Source: Pedosphaera sp. (GTDB lineage: Bacteria; Verrucomicrobiota; Verrucomicrobiia; Limisphaerales; SXTU01). From it: 5,964 nt of DNA. The position numbers and the translations under genes are program-made. Of this stretch, positions 1 to 5,964 are shown one piece after another. The stretch's first letter is position 1. The number at the start of each line of letters is the position of its first letter. The stretch is taken from contig SIBB01000238.1 in assembly GCA_009695395.1 (NCBI GenBank), positions 1 to 5,964 on the forward strand, written 5' to 3'. Below the pieces are notes generated by a model, which was not told the origin of the DNA, made no database searches, and worked only from the letters and a program-made list of their open reading frames with translations.

Positions 1-2191
1 TGAGCTGGCGGAAGACGATGACGTCGTCGAGGCGGTTCAGGAACTCGGGGCGGAAAGCCTTCTTCGCCTCATCGAGTGTCTTCTCTTTCATCTTCTCATA
101 GCTGAACTCGTCCTTGGATGCGCCAAAGCCGATGACGTTATTTTTCTTCAGCGTCTCGGAGCCTACGTTCGAGGTGAGCAGGATGATGGTGTTGCGGAAG
201 TCGATCACGCGGCCGGTGTTGTCGGTGAGTTTGCCCTCCTCAAGTATTTGGAGAAGCATGTTCATCACGTCGGGGTGCGCCTTCTCGATCTCGTCGAAAA
301 GCACAACGCAATACGGCTTCCGGCGAACCTGCTCGGTGAGCTGGCCGCCTTCTTCGTAGCCGACATACCCGGGCGGTGAGCCGACGAGGCGCGACACGGT
401 GAACTTCTCCATGTATTCGCTCATGTCGAGCTGCACGAGGTTCTTGGCGTCGCCGAACATCTGCTCCGCGAGTGTCTTTGCGAGGAGGGTTTTGCCCACG
501 CCGGTCGGGCCGAGGAGCGCGAAGGTGCCGATGGGGCGCTTCGGATCTTTCAAGTCCGCGCGGGAACGGCGCAGGGCCTTGGCCATCGCGAGCACGGCGT
601 CGGTCTGGCCGACGACGACCTTGGCGAGCACCTTCTCGACCTCAAGCAGGCGCTGCGTTTCGTCCTTCTCCATGCGCTTGAGCGGGATGCCCGTCCACTT
701 GGAGACGATGTGGAGGATGTCGTCCTCGTCCACCTTGACGCGCTTCTCGTCCTTCGCCTCGCGCCAGGTCTTGAGCGTGGCTTCGAGCTTCTCCTTCGCC
801 TGCTTTTCCTTGTCGCGATAGGAGGCCGCCCCCTCGAAATCTTGTTCCTTGATCGCGCGTTCCTTGCGGTTCTTCAGTTCCTCAATCTCTGCTTCCTGAT
901 CCTTCAAGTCCGGTGGGCGGGTCATCGCGCCGATGCGCGCACGCGAACCGGCCTCGTCCATCACGTCAATGGCTTTGTCCGGCAGAAAACGCCCGGTGAT
1001 GTAGCGGTCCGAGAGCTTCACGGACGCCTCGACGGCGGCGTCGGTGATCTCGGCGCGATGGTGCTCCTCATATTTACAGCGCAGTCCCTTGAGGATGGAG
1101 ATGGCGTCCTCGATGGACGGCGGTTCGACCTTCACGGACTGGAAGCGGCGCTCGAGCGCGGCGTCCTTCTCAATGTATTTGCGATACTCGTTGAGCGTGG
1201 TCGCGCCGATGCACTGCATCTCGCCGCGCGAGAGGGCGGGCTTGATGATGTTGCTGGCGTCCATCGTGCCCTCGGCGCTACCTGCGCCGACGATCGTGTG
1301 CATCTCGTCAATGAAGAGGATGATGTTCTTGTTCTTCCGGATCTCGTCCATCACGGCCTTGATGCGTTCCTCGAACTGGCCGCGATACTTCGTGCCCGCG
1401 ACCATCAATGCGAGGTCCAGCACGATGACGCGCTTGTCGCGGAGGAGTTCGGGCACGTTGCCTTTCACCACTTCCTGCGCGAGGCCCTCGACAATCGCTG
1501 TCTTGCCCACGCCCGCCTCGCCGAGCAGCACGGGGTTGTTCTTCGTGCGGCGGCAAAGGATCTGGATCACGCGCTCGATCTCCGTCTTGCGCCCAATGAC
1601 CGGATCCATGTCGCCCTTGCGCGCGATCTCCGTGAGATCGCGGCCAAACGCCTTCAACGCCGGCGTCTTGTTCTCGCCCTTCTTGTCCCCGCCCTCTTTC
1701 TTCTCGCCTTCTCCGCCAGCGGTTTCCTCGCCTTGGTTTTGAAAGTTCGGGTCGAGTTCCTTCAGGATTTCCTGGCGCACAGCCTCGATGTCAATGTCCA
1801 ACTCCTTGAGCACCTTCGCCGCGACGCCGTCGCCCTCGCGCAGCAGGCCGAGGAGAATATGCTCGGTGCCGACGTAAGTATGGTTGAGCGCCTTGGCCTC
1901 CTTCGAGGCGAGCGCGAGCACCTTCTTGACGCGCGGGGTGTAGGGGATGTTGCCGACCTGCTTCTGGTCGGGGCCGGCTTTGGATTGTTTCTCGACTTCC
2001 TGCCGGACGGTCTCGAGGTCGAGGCCCATCTTCTGGAGCACGTTCACGGCAACGCCCTGCCCGAGCTTGATGAGGCCGAGGAGCAGATGCTCCGTGCCAA
2101 CGAAATTGTGGTTGAACCGGTCCGCTTCCTTCCGCGCGAGTGCCAGCACCTGCTGCGCGCGGGGGGTGAAGTTGCTCATCTCATCGCTCAT
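1..2191 (-). CDS. clpC: ATP-dependent Clp protease ATP-binding subunit ClpC (5' part, truncated by window edge)
   Basis: AAA+ unfoldase that feeds substrates to the ClpP peptidase in the cytoplasm. The frame is open from the ATG at 2191 to the left edge, giving 730 residues; about 100 C-terminal residues are missing compared with usual ClpC lengths. Seen in order: two Clp-N repeats (about residues 8-63 and 84-139, each with an HN..VGTEH.LLGL core); a Gly/Glu/Lys-rich linker (about 145-175); AAA domain 1 with Walker A GEAGVGKT (224-231) and Walker B FIDE (D295, E296); a UVR-like middle segment (about 440-475, with QDFEGAASYRDKEKQAKEKL); AAA domain 2 with GPTGVGKT (561-568) and LFDE (D633, E634); an IGF loop (687-689); and the FRPEFLNRLDD sensor region. 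The UVR segment and the IGF loop, known as the ClpP contact, favour ClpC over ClpB. A second ATG at residue 5 (MSNFTPRAQQ) is an equally plausible start, and neither has a clear Shine-Dalgarno. It is divergent from the NHL gene. Confidence 0.97.
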   Translation of the reverse strand, partial: MSDEMSNFTPRAQQVLALARKEADRFNHNFVGTEHLLLGLIKLGQGVAVNVLQKMGLDLETVRQEVEKQSKAGPDQKQVGNIPYTPRVKKVLALASKEAKALNHTYVGTEHILLGLLREGDGVAAKVLKELDIDIEAVRQEILKELDPNFQNQGEETAGGEGEKKEGGDKKGENKTPALKAFGRDLTEIARKGDMDPVIGRKTEIERVIQILCRRTKNNPVLLGEAGVGKTAIVEGLAQEVVKGNVPELLRDKRVIVLDLALMVAGTKYRGQFEERIKAVMDEIRKNKNIILFIDEMHTIVGAGSAEGTMDASNIIKPALSRGEMQCIGATTLNEYRKYIEKDAALERRFQSVKVEPPSIEDAISILKGLRCKYEEHHRAEITDAAVEASVKLSDRYITGRFLPDKAIDVMDEAGSRARIGAMTRPPDLKDQEAEIEELKNRKERAIKEQDFEGAASYRDKEKQAKEKLEATLKTWREAKDEKRVKVDEDDILHIVSKWTGIPLKRMEKDETQRLLEVEKVLAKVVVGQTDAVLAMAKALRRSRADLKDPKRPIGTFALLGPTGVGKTLLAKTLAEQMFGDAKNLVQLDMSEYMEKFTVSRLVGSPPGYVGYEEGGQLTEQVRRKPYCVVLFDEIEKAHPDVMNMLLQILEEGKLTDNTGRVIDFRNTIILLTSNVGSETLKKNNVIGFGASKDEFSYEKMKEKTLDEAKKAFRPEFLNRLDDVIVFRQL

Positions 2192-2317
2192 GGGTTAAAA
2201 TTGCAGCGGGCACGATGGTTTGTCCAGTTTTCCATCGGCACGTATCAGGGTTGTTGAAGTGGAAAATAGTTCCTGCGGTCGTCAATGTTCTGCCACGACC
2301 AAGTTTTCAGGCTCACC
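2192..2317. promoter_or_regulatory. Divergent intergenic region between clpC and the NHL-repeat gene
   Basis: These 126 bp must carry promoters for both divergent genes. On the plus strand a weak sigma70-like pair can be read: TTGTCC at 2220-2225 and TATCAG at 2243-2248, spaced 17 bp. The -10 match is poor, so this is only a candidate. A 7-bp inverted repeat TTTTCCA (2228-2234) / TGGAAAA (2260-2266) lies between the genes and could be an operator or chance. I see no CIRCE-type element (TTAGCACTC with its inverted partner) upstream of clpC, and no convincing clpC promoter on the minus strand. Confidence 0.35.
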
Positions 2318-3370
2318 ATGAAACACACGACCCTGCTACATACCTGCCTTGCGCTGCTCTGTGGGACTGTGGCCAGCGCCCGTGCTCAAGAGGTAGCGTA
2401 TGCTTTCACGAATTACGCGGGCTTGCCCGGCACTGCGGGGACCAACGATGGGCCGCTTGTCAACGCGCGCTTCCACAATCCGGCTGGCCTGGCTGTGAGC
2501 CCAGATGGCAGCCTATTTGTGGCTGACCTCTTGAATCACACAGTCCGCCGCATTTCCGCTGCGGGTGTAGTGACTACTTTTGCGGGGAGCCCCGGCCAGA
2601 GTGGAAACGTGGATGGCCCAACCGCCATCGCGCGTTTCAACCAGCCATTCTTCCTGGCCTTCGACAAAGCCACGAATCTTTATGTCTCGGACCTGCTCAA
2701 TCACTCGATCAGAAGAATCACCCCGGCAGGTCAGGTGAGCACGTTCGTTGGCGGCGACGGACAGTTCAATCGCCCGGCGGGAATGGCGTTCGATGCCGGC
2801 GGAAATCTCTACGTGGCGGACACTGCCAACCACGTGATCCGTGTGGTCACGCCCGGGAAGGTCGTAGTCACGCTGGCAGGAAAAGTGAGCGATGGCGGAA
2901 GCGCGGATGGAGTCGCCGCCACGGCGCAATTTTACTTTCCCAGCGCGCTCGCAGTGGATGCCGAGGCGAACATCTATGTATCCGATTCTGGCAACGACAC
3001 GGTCCGCAGAATCACCCCCGCGGGTATCGTGAGCACGCTCGCGGGTGCCGCTCTCCGGAAGGCGAGCGCAGATGGAAACGGCCCGGCGGCGCGATTTTAC
3101 CAGCCCTATGGGTTAAGTTTGGATTCCAAAGGCAACATGATCGTCGCCGATCCGGGGAACCACACAATCCGAAGAATTTCTCCCGCAGGCGAAGTGACCA
3201 CGGTGGGCGGCCTTCCCGGCCAAGAGGGGAGCGCCGACGGCATCGGCAAGAGTGCAAGGTTCTCGAACCCTTCGTCGCTTGTATTTGGTGCCGCGGGGAC
3301 GCTCTTCATCACGGATCCGTTCAACCACCGAGTGACACGAGGCACACCAGTGCATCAGTCTCCGAAGTAG
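2318..3370 (+). CDS. Exported NHL-repeat beta-propeller protein
   Basis: A 350-residue protein that begins with a Sec signal peptide (MKHTTLLHTCLALLCGTVASARAQ: positive start, hydrophobic core, small residues before a cut near ARA-Q). I chose the ATG at 2318 over the in-frame ATG at 2285 because the signal peptide begins there; the upstream extension would put 11 polar residues before it. The rest is six NHL repeats of about 40-55 residues, with the recurring pattern [N/Y]xPxxLAxDxxGNLYVADxxNHxIRRITPAGxVSTxAG. Between several repeats there is a linker of the type G..G..G.ADG.g.aARF. Six repeats fit one closed six-bladed propeller, with the N-terminal VAYAFTNYAG strand probably completing the last blade. 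There is no catalytic domain. Such folds usually bind proteins, sugars or other ligands outside the cytoplasm, but the ligand cannot be told here. It is monocistronic: divergent from clpC and convergent with the ThuA gene. Confidence 0.9.
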   Translation: MKHTTLLHTCLALLCGTVASARAQEVAYAFTNYAGLPGTAGTNDGPLVNARFHNPAGLAVSPDGSLFVADLLNHTVRRISAAGVVTTFAGSPGQSGNVDGPTAIARFNQPFFLAFDKATNLYVSDLLNHSIRRITPAGQVSTFVGGDGQFNRPAGMAFDAGGNLYVADTANHVIRVVTPGKVVVTLAGKVSDGGSADGVAATAQFYFPSALAVDAEANIYVSDSGNDTVRRITPAGIVSTLAGAALRKASADGNGPAARFYQPYGLSLDSKGNMIVADPGNHTIRRISPAGEVTTVGGLPGQEGSADGIGKSARFSNPSSLVFGAAGTLFITDPFNHRVTRGTPVHQSPK

Positions 3371-3375
3371 CGAAC

Positions 3376-3398
3376 GGTTGTTCCGTCGGTGAACAACC
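3376..3398. terminator. Hairpin between convergent genes, possible bidirectional terminator
   Basis: A perfect 8-bp inverted repeat, GGTTGTTC (3376-3383) and GAACAACC (3391-3398), with a 7-base loop. It begins 6 bases after the NHL gene stop and lies between two convergent genes, where a shared terminator is expected. No T-run follows on either strand, so it is not a classical intrinsic terminator. It may act weakly or only shield 3' ends. Confidence 0.45.
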
Positions 3399-3441
3399 TC
3401 CCGGCCAGCGAGCGGCGCTCAATCCGCCCGCTTCTCCCCGG

Positions 3442-4377
3442 TCAGTTCTGCTTCTCTTTTTTCGTGGCTGCCTTCGGCGCAGGCGTCGCCTTCTTGTCCA
3501 AGTTCCGGTTCAAGTCCGCCTCCGCGAACTCCGTCTTCGCGCCGTCTTTCGGCACTTCGAGGCCAGCGCTCCAAAGGATGCCGTTGACCACGAGCTTGCG
3601 CTGGCTCTCGTAGCTCCAGCTCTTGTGCAGGTCCGCGCCGGTGAAGCCGAAGCCCCGCCCGCCGCCCGCGCGCTGCTGGGCCCACGCGATGACTTCGTCG
3701 CGTCCGTTGTGCTGCTTCGCGTCCGCGCTGGAGCGCGACTTGTCCGGCACCTGGCCGACAATGAGCGGGGCAAAACCTTTGTCCTTCGTCGTGAAGTGGA
3801 GGTTGTAGAGCCAGCCATCGCCGGGCGCGGCGAAGGGCTTCACTCCGCGCAACACGGGATGCTCGCCCATCGTTTTTAAATCCATGTCCCAATGTCCGCG
3901 GCAGCCGATGTCGCTGAGAAACACGCCGCCGAGCCAACCTTTGACCTTGTCGCTGTCCGGGCCTTTCGGGAAATCCATCCCCTGATGCATCAGCACGAGG
4001 CCCGCGCCGCCGTCGAGCAACTGGTTCAGCTTCGCCCAACGTGTCGGCTCGATGAACGGCTGCTTCCCGCCGCCGTCGCCGAAGTAGAGAATGCACTTCG
4101 CGCCATCGAGCACCTTCTCGTTCTTCGGCCAGTCGCGCGCCATCACGGGCCAGACGCCGGGCTGCTTCTTGAGCCAGTCCATCAGCAACGCGCACCCGGC
4201 GAAGTATTCGTGGGCCATCGCCTTGCTGCTCGGCCCGCCCGCGAGCAGGACAATCTTCGTGAGCTTCGCGTCGGGCGAATCCACCTCCAGTGCCACGCCC
4301 GACTGGTCATGCGGGTCAGCGGCGCGGACAGAGATGGACAAAGCGAGGACTAGGGCGCTGCGGAGCAAAAAGTTCAT
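3442..4377 (-). CDS. Secreted ThuA-like domain protein
   Basis: A 311-residue protein with a signal peptide (MNFLLRSALVLALSISVRA, likely cut before ADP) followed by one ThuA-like domain, a flavodoxin/glutamine-amidotransferase-like fold named after a trehalose-utilisation protein. Family-type features: the early strand KIVLLAGGPSSK followed by HEY; GLVLMHQGMDF in the middle; GCRGHWDMD and EHPVLRGV; and the C-terminal block RGFGFTGADLHKSWSYESQRKLVVNGILWSAGLEVP, typical of ThuA-like proteins in PVC bacteria. The end is a Lys/Ala-rich tail (KKATPAPKAATKKEKQ), probably disordered. The ATG at 4377 is preferred over an in-frame ATG at 4413 because it starts the signal peptide. No clear ribosome binding site is seen. 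Members often sit near sugar oxidoreductases or glycoside-degrading genes, but none is present here. The biochemical activity of this group is not settled, so a role in sugar handling outside the cytoplasm is inference only. Confidence 0.9.
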   Translation of the reverse strand: MNFLLRSALVLALSISVRAADPHDQSGVALEVDSPDAKLTKIVLLAGGPSSKAMAHEYFAGCALLMDWLKKQPGVWPVMARDWPKNEKVLDGAKCILYFGDGGGKQPFIEPTRWAKLNQLLDGGAGLVLMHQGMDFPKGPDSDKVKGWLGGVFLSDIGCRGHWDMDLKTMGEHPVLRGVKPFAAPGDGWLYNLHFTTKDKGFAPLIVGQVPDKSRSSADAKQHNGRDEVIAWAQQRAGGGRGFGFTGADLHKSWSYESQRKLVVNGILWSAGLEVPKDGAKTEFAEADLNRNLDKKATPAPKAATKKEKQN

Positions 4378-4437
4378 CACGAGATTCAAACCCCAAGCAC
4401 GCCGTGCGCACAAGCTCGCAGCGGAGTTCGCGCCACG

Positions 4438-4470
4438 CCCGTGCCGGCGAGTTCAAGTCGCCGGCACGGG
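4438..4470. terminator. Perfect 13-bp hairpin just after the YkgJ-type gene stop codon
   Basis: The arms are CCCGTGCCGGCGA (4438-4450) and TCGCCGGCACGGG (4458-4470), perfectly complementary, with the 7-base loop GTTCAAG. On the minus strand the stem begins 2 bases after the TAA at 4475-4473, the position of a transcription terminator. There is no T-run downstream in that direction. It could therefore be a U-less terminator, an mRNA 3'-end stabiliser, or a copy of a dispersed REP-like palindrome. The stem is very GC-rich and should fold strongly. Confidence 0.6.
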
Positions 4471-4472
4471 GT

Positions 4473-5027
4473 TTAGACATCGCTCGGGTCCGGGTGGAAC
4501 TTCGTGCGCAGCCGCATGTCCAACTCATGCACCGCGAGGCTGAGTTCGGCGAAGCGGTCGTAAGCCGTTTCGGCATCGAGGCCCTCGGGGAGTTCACCCG
4601 TGTCGAACTTCCGCTTCACGCGCTTGAAACGCCGCGCCAGCGACACTAGCTCGCTCGCATCGCCCAGTTCGCGCAGAAGCCGACGGACTTTCTCCGCCAT
4701 CTGCCGCGTCTGACGAATCGTCTTCAGCGCGGCGGGCACCTCGACTTTCCCCACTGCCACCGACTTGAAGAGCGCGCACTCGAATTCGCGGCAACGCGTC
4801 GGTCGGTCGGCATACGCACGGCATTTCAAATCCGAGCACAACGCGCTGCACGGTTGCGAGAACTTCAGTGAGTTCGCCTCCTCACCTCGGCGGCTACGGA
4901 GCGGCAGGCCGAGCGCGCGGAGCTTCTCCGCGTCGTCGCCGGGTTGGAGTTCCACGTCACGGAAGAGCGTGCCATCGCAGCACAAGCCGCAGTGAAGACA
5001 GAGAGTGCCGGGCAGGGACACGTTCAT
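4473..5027 (-). CDS. YkgJ-type CxxCxxCC cysteine-cluster protein
   Basis: A 184-residue cytoplasmic protein with the cysteine pattern of the YkgJ family, which is proposed to bind zinc or an Fe-S cluster. Seen: the N-terminal motif C10-x2-C13-x2-C16-C17 (LCLHCGLCCDG), then a second set C60, C64, C69, C79 and C84 with the family signature CRAYADRPTRCREFEC. The remaining 100 residues are charged and look helical, with no further motif; this is longer than a minimal cysteine-cluster domain. The frame stays open upstream to an ATG at 5147, but that extension runs through a tRNA 3' fragment and yields the tell-tale SNPTPSAN peptide. I therefore start at the ATG at 5027, where family homology begins. 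No Shine-Dalgarno is visible. It lies 95 bp upstream of the ThuA gene on the same strand, with a strong hairpin between them, so the two are probably separate transcripts. The exact function is unknown. Confidence 0.85.
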   Translation of the reverse strand: MNVSLPGTLCLHCGLCCDGTLFRDVELQPGDDAEKLRALGLPLRSRRGEEANSLKFSQPCSALCSDLKCRAYADRPTRCREFECALFKSVAVGKVEVPAALKTIRQTRQMAEKVRRLLRELGDASELVSLARRFKRVKRKFDTGELPEGLDAETAYDRFAELSLAVHELDMRLRTKFHPDPSDV

Positions 5028-5086
5028 GCGGTGTGTGTGGAGTCCGTGGTTGGCAGAGACTTTCGGGTGGACAGGGCTTTGCAAAT

Positions 5087-5114
5087 TGGCGGAAGGGGTA
5101 GGATTCGAACCTAC
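5087..5114 (-). other. tRNA 3'-end fragment (probably tRNA-Ser), attachment site of an integrated element
   Basis: Reading the minus strand from 5114 to 5087 gives a T-arm (GTAGG, loop TTCGAAT, CCTAC), the acceptor 3' strand CCCTTCC, discriminator G and an encoded CCA. A complete tRNA would need GGAAGGG at the 5' side of the acceptor stem. Nothing like it, and no D-arm or anticodon arm, is found in the next 100 bases upstream. The acceptor sequence together with G73 resembles bacterial tRNA-Ser, but the isotype is inferred. A tRNA 3' remnant next to an integrase gene is the classical product of site-specific integration into a tRNA gene: the element carries a copy of the 3' end that restores the tRNA at its far end, and the original 3' end is left here. 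The repeat core may extend a little beyond 5114 into the variable arm; only a second copy can show this. Confidence 0.8.
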
Positions 5115-5197
5115 GGTTCCAACGAGGCGAAACGCTGATAACGCCAACGTTGATTTCCAACAGGTTAGGTATAGGTGATTTTCAAAAATGCTCAGCG

Positions 5198-5221
5198 TGA
5201 TTCTGACTTTGATTCTGACTA
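5198..5221 (+). repeat. Tandem 12-bp direct repeat upstream of the integrase gene
   Basis: Two adjacent 12-mers, TGATTCTGACTT (5198-5209) and TGATTCTGACTA (5210-5221), identical at 11 of 12 positions. They lie between the tRNA fragment and the integrase start. Closely spaced direct repeats flanking the core are typical of arm-type integrase sites or excisionase sites. That role is inferred from position only. Confidence 0.7.
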
Positions 5222-5236
5222 AAGGAAGAGTAAAAT
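5209..5236 (+). promoter_or_regulatory. Candidate integrase promoter overlapping the direct repeat
   Basis: TTGATT (5209-5214) and TAAAAT (5231-5236), 16 bp apart, resemble a sigma70 promoter. The -35 lies inside the second 12-bp repeat. The predicted transcript start would fall at or next to the ATG at 5243, giving a leaderless or nearly leaderless mRNA. Alternatively GGAAGAG (5224-5230), 12 bases before the ATG, is a poorly spaced ribosome binding site of a longer transcript. The two readings exclude each other. Confidence 0.3.
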
Positions 5237-5242
5237 CACGTT

Positions 5243-5964
5243 ATGTCGAGCACACTTAAGGATTCAAAGGGCCGTAGCCCCTACTGGCTGGCTTGCTTCA
5301 CGGCTTACGTGGGCTCGAAGCGGAAGCAGTTGAAGAAGAGCACGGCGACGGCAGACAGGAAGCTTGCGCGCCGAATCGCAGATGAGCTTGAGGAGGCCGC
5401 AAGGGGCGCGCGCAAGTCGGAGGACATCGAAGCTTTCTTGTCGGGCGTCACCGATCTGCGGGCGCAGCGCGCGGCGCGAACTGCATTTGACGACGTGCTG
5501 CGCAAGACGACGGGCGCGGGACTCGGCAGCAAGACCGCACGCGGCTTCATCACCGAATGGCTGGAGCGGAACCAGGACGAGTTTTCCGACTCGACGCGGG
5601 AGAAGTATCAGAAGGCTGCCGACCAATTCTTCGCCTCATTGGGTGGGAAGGCCGACGTGCACATGGCCACGCTCCGCCAGGACGACGTGGCGCAGTTCCG
5701 AAACGCCGAGGCGAAGCGCGTGTCCAAATGCACCGCGAACCTTGGTTTGAAGATCGTGCGCGGGTTCTTCAAGGCGGCGGAAGAGGAGGGTGTGATTCAC
5801 AATAACGTGGCGCGGCTGGTCCGCACGGTGCGTGACGACAAATCAGAGCGGATGCGGCGGGCCTTCACGTTGCCGGAATTGAAGCGCGTGCTCGCCAAGT
5901 GCGATGACGAATGGCGCTCGCTCGTCCGCTTCGGCCTTTACACGGGCGCGCGGCTCGGCGACAT
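5243..5964 (+). CDS. Tyrosine recombinase / phage-type integrase (N-terminal part, truncated by window edge)
   Basis: 240 residues are visible before the right edge. The ATG at 5243 is the only reasonable start: an in-frame TAA lies at 5231-5233 and no GTG or TTG comes between. The N-terminus (about residues 1-55) has SPYWLACFTAYVGSKRKQLKKSTAT followed by a charged helix, like the small arm-binding domain of tRNA-targeting integrases. Residues about 95-200 form the helical core-binding (SAM-like) domain (FITEWLERNQDEFSDSTREKYQKAADQF and onwards). The catalytic domain begins near 208 with FTLPELKRVL and reaches GLYTGARLGD, where R237 is the first catalytic arginine. The remaining catalytic residues (Lys, His-x-x-Arg, His, Tyr) are beyond the window. 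It would catalyse integration and excision between attP and the tRNA attB. It reads into the element, away from the tRNA fragment. Confidence 0.93.
   Translation, partial: MSSTLKDSKGRSPYWLACFTAYVGSKRKQLKKSTATADRKLARRIADELEEAARGARKSEDIEAFLSGVTDLRAQRAARTAFDDVLRKTTGAGLGSKTARGFITEWLERNQDEFSDSTREKYQKAADQFFASLGGKADVHMATLRQDDVAQFRNAEAKRVSKCTANLGLKIVRGFFKAAEEEGVIHNNVARLVRTVRDDKSERMRRAFTLPELKRVLAKCDDEWRSLVRFGLYTGARLGD

Noticed and set aside
710..2257. A 515-codon open frame on the plus strand opposite clpC
   Set aside because: It is a shadow of the high-GC clpC gene: low-complexity Leu/Ala/Arg/His-rich composition, no recognisable domain, and the minus strand shows an unbroken, motif-complete ClpC.
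2285..2317. A longer start for the NHL protein at the ATG at 2285
   Set aside because: It would place polar residues ahead of a well-formed signal peptide that starts at 2318.
3419..4195. A 258-codon minus-strand frame overlapping the ThuA gene
   Set aside because: It is Arg/Ala/Glu-rich nonsense in another frame of the ThuA gene, which itself has a signal peptide and family motifs. The plus-strand frames in the same area are likewise shadows.
5028..5147. A 40-residue N-terminal extension of the YkgJ-type protein from the ATG at 5147
   Set aside because: The extension translates the tRNA 3' fragment and has no family similarity; the cysteine motif begins just after the ATG at 5027.
5087..5158. 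A complete tRNA gene ending at the CCA
   Set aside because: Starting at GGAAATC upstream, only four of seven acceptor pairs form and there is no anticodon or D-arm, so only the 3' end is tRNA-like.
5264..5626. A 120-codon minus-strand frame opposite the integrase
   Set aside because: It lacks any domain and overlaps the well-supported integrase reading frame.
1..5964. CRISPR array, insertion sequence or toxin-antitoxin pair
   Set aside because: I found no regularly spaced repeats, no transposase, and no small paired genes; the only mobile-element signs are the integrase and tRNA fragment at the right end.

Overview
The window reads as a piece of chromosome from a GC-rich bacterium, most likely Verrucomicrobiota or a PVC-group relative, that runs into the edge of an integrated mobile element at its right end. 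The lineage is inferred from a double-repeat ClpC with the N-terminal pattern NFTPRAQQVLALARKEADRFNHN, a secreted ThuA-like protein next to an exported NHL-repeat protein, and gene starts without clear Shine-Dalgarno sequences. No marker gene fixes it.

Layout. Positions 1-2191 (minus strand) hold the first 730 residues of a ClpC-type AAA+ unfoldase, cut by the left edge. A 126-bp divergent intergenic region separates it from an exported six-repeat NHL beta-propeller protein (2318-3370, plus). That gene converges on a secreted ThuA-like protein (3442-4377, minus), with a small hairpin between their stop codons. Next comes a CxxCxxCC cysteine-cluster protein of the YkgJ type (4473-5027, minus). 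A perfect 13-bp-stem hairpin directly follows its stop codon, in the gap before the ThuA gene.

Right boundary. At 5087-5114 on the minus strand lie the T-arm, acceptor 3' strand, discriminator G and CCA of a tRNA, probably tRNA-Ser, with no matching 5' part. A short AT-rich stretch with a tandem 12-bp repeat follows. Then a tyrosine-recombinase integrase gene starts at 5243 and runs off the right edge just after its first catalytic arginine. This is the expected structure of an attachment-site junction: an element inserted into a tRNA gene, with the displaced tRNA 3' end and the integrase at this end. The rest of the element, including any cargo and the restored tRNA, lies outside the window.

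The chromosomal genes do not form an obvious pathway: a protein quality-control unfoldase, two secreted proteins and a metal-binding protein. The most informative region is 5028-5964, the island boundary. No complete undescribed system is visible here, but the junction marks where accessory cargo should begin to the right.
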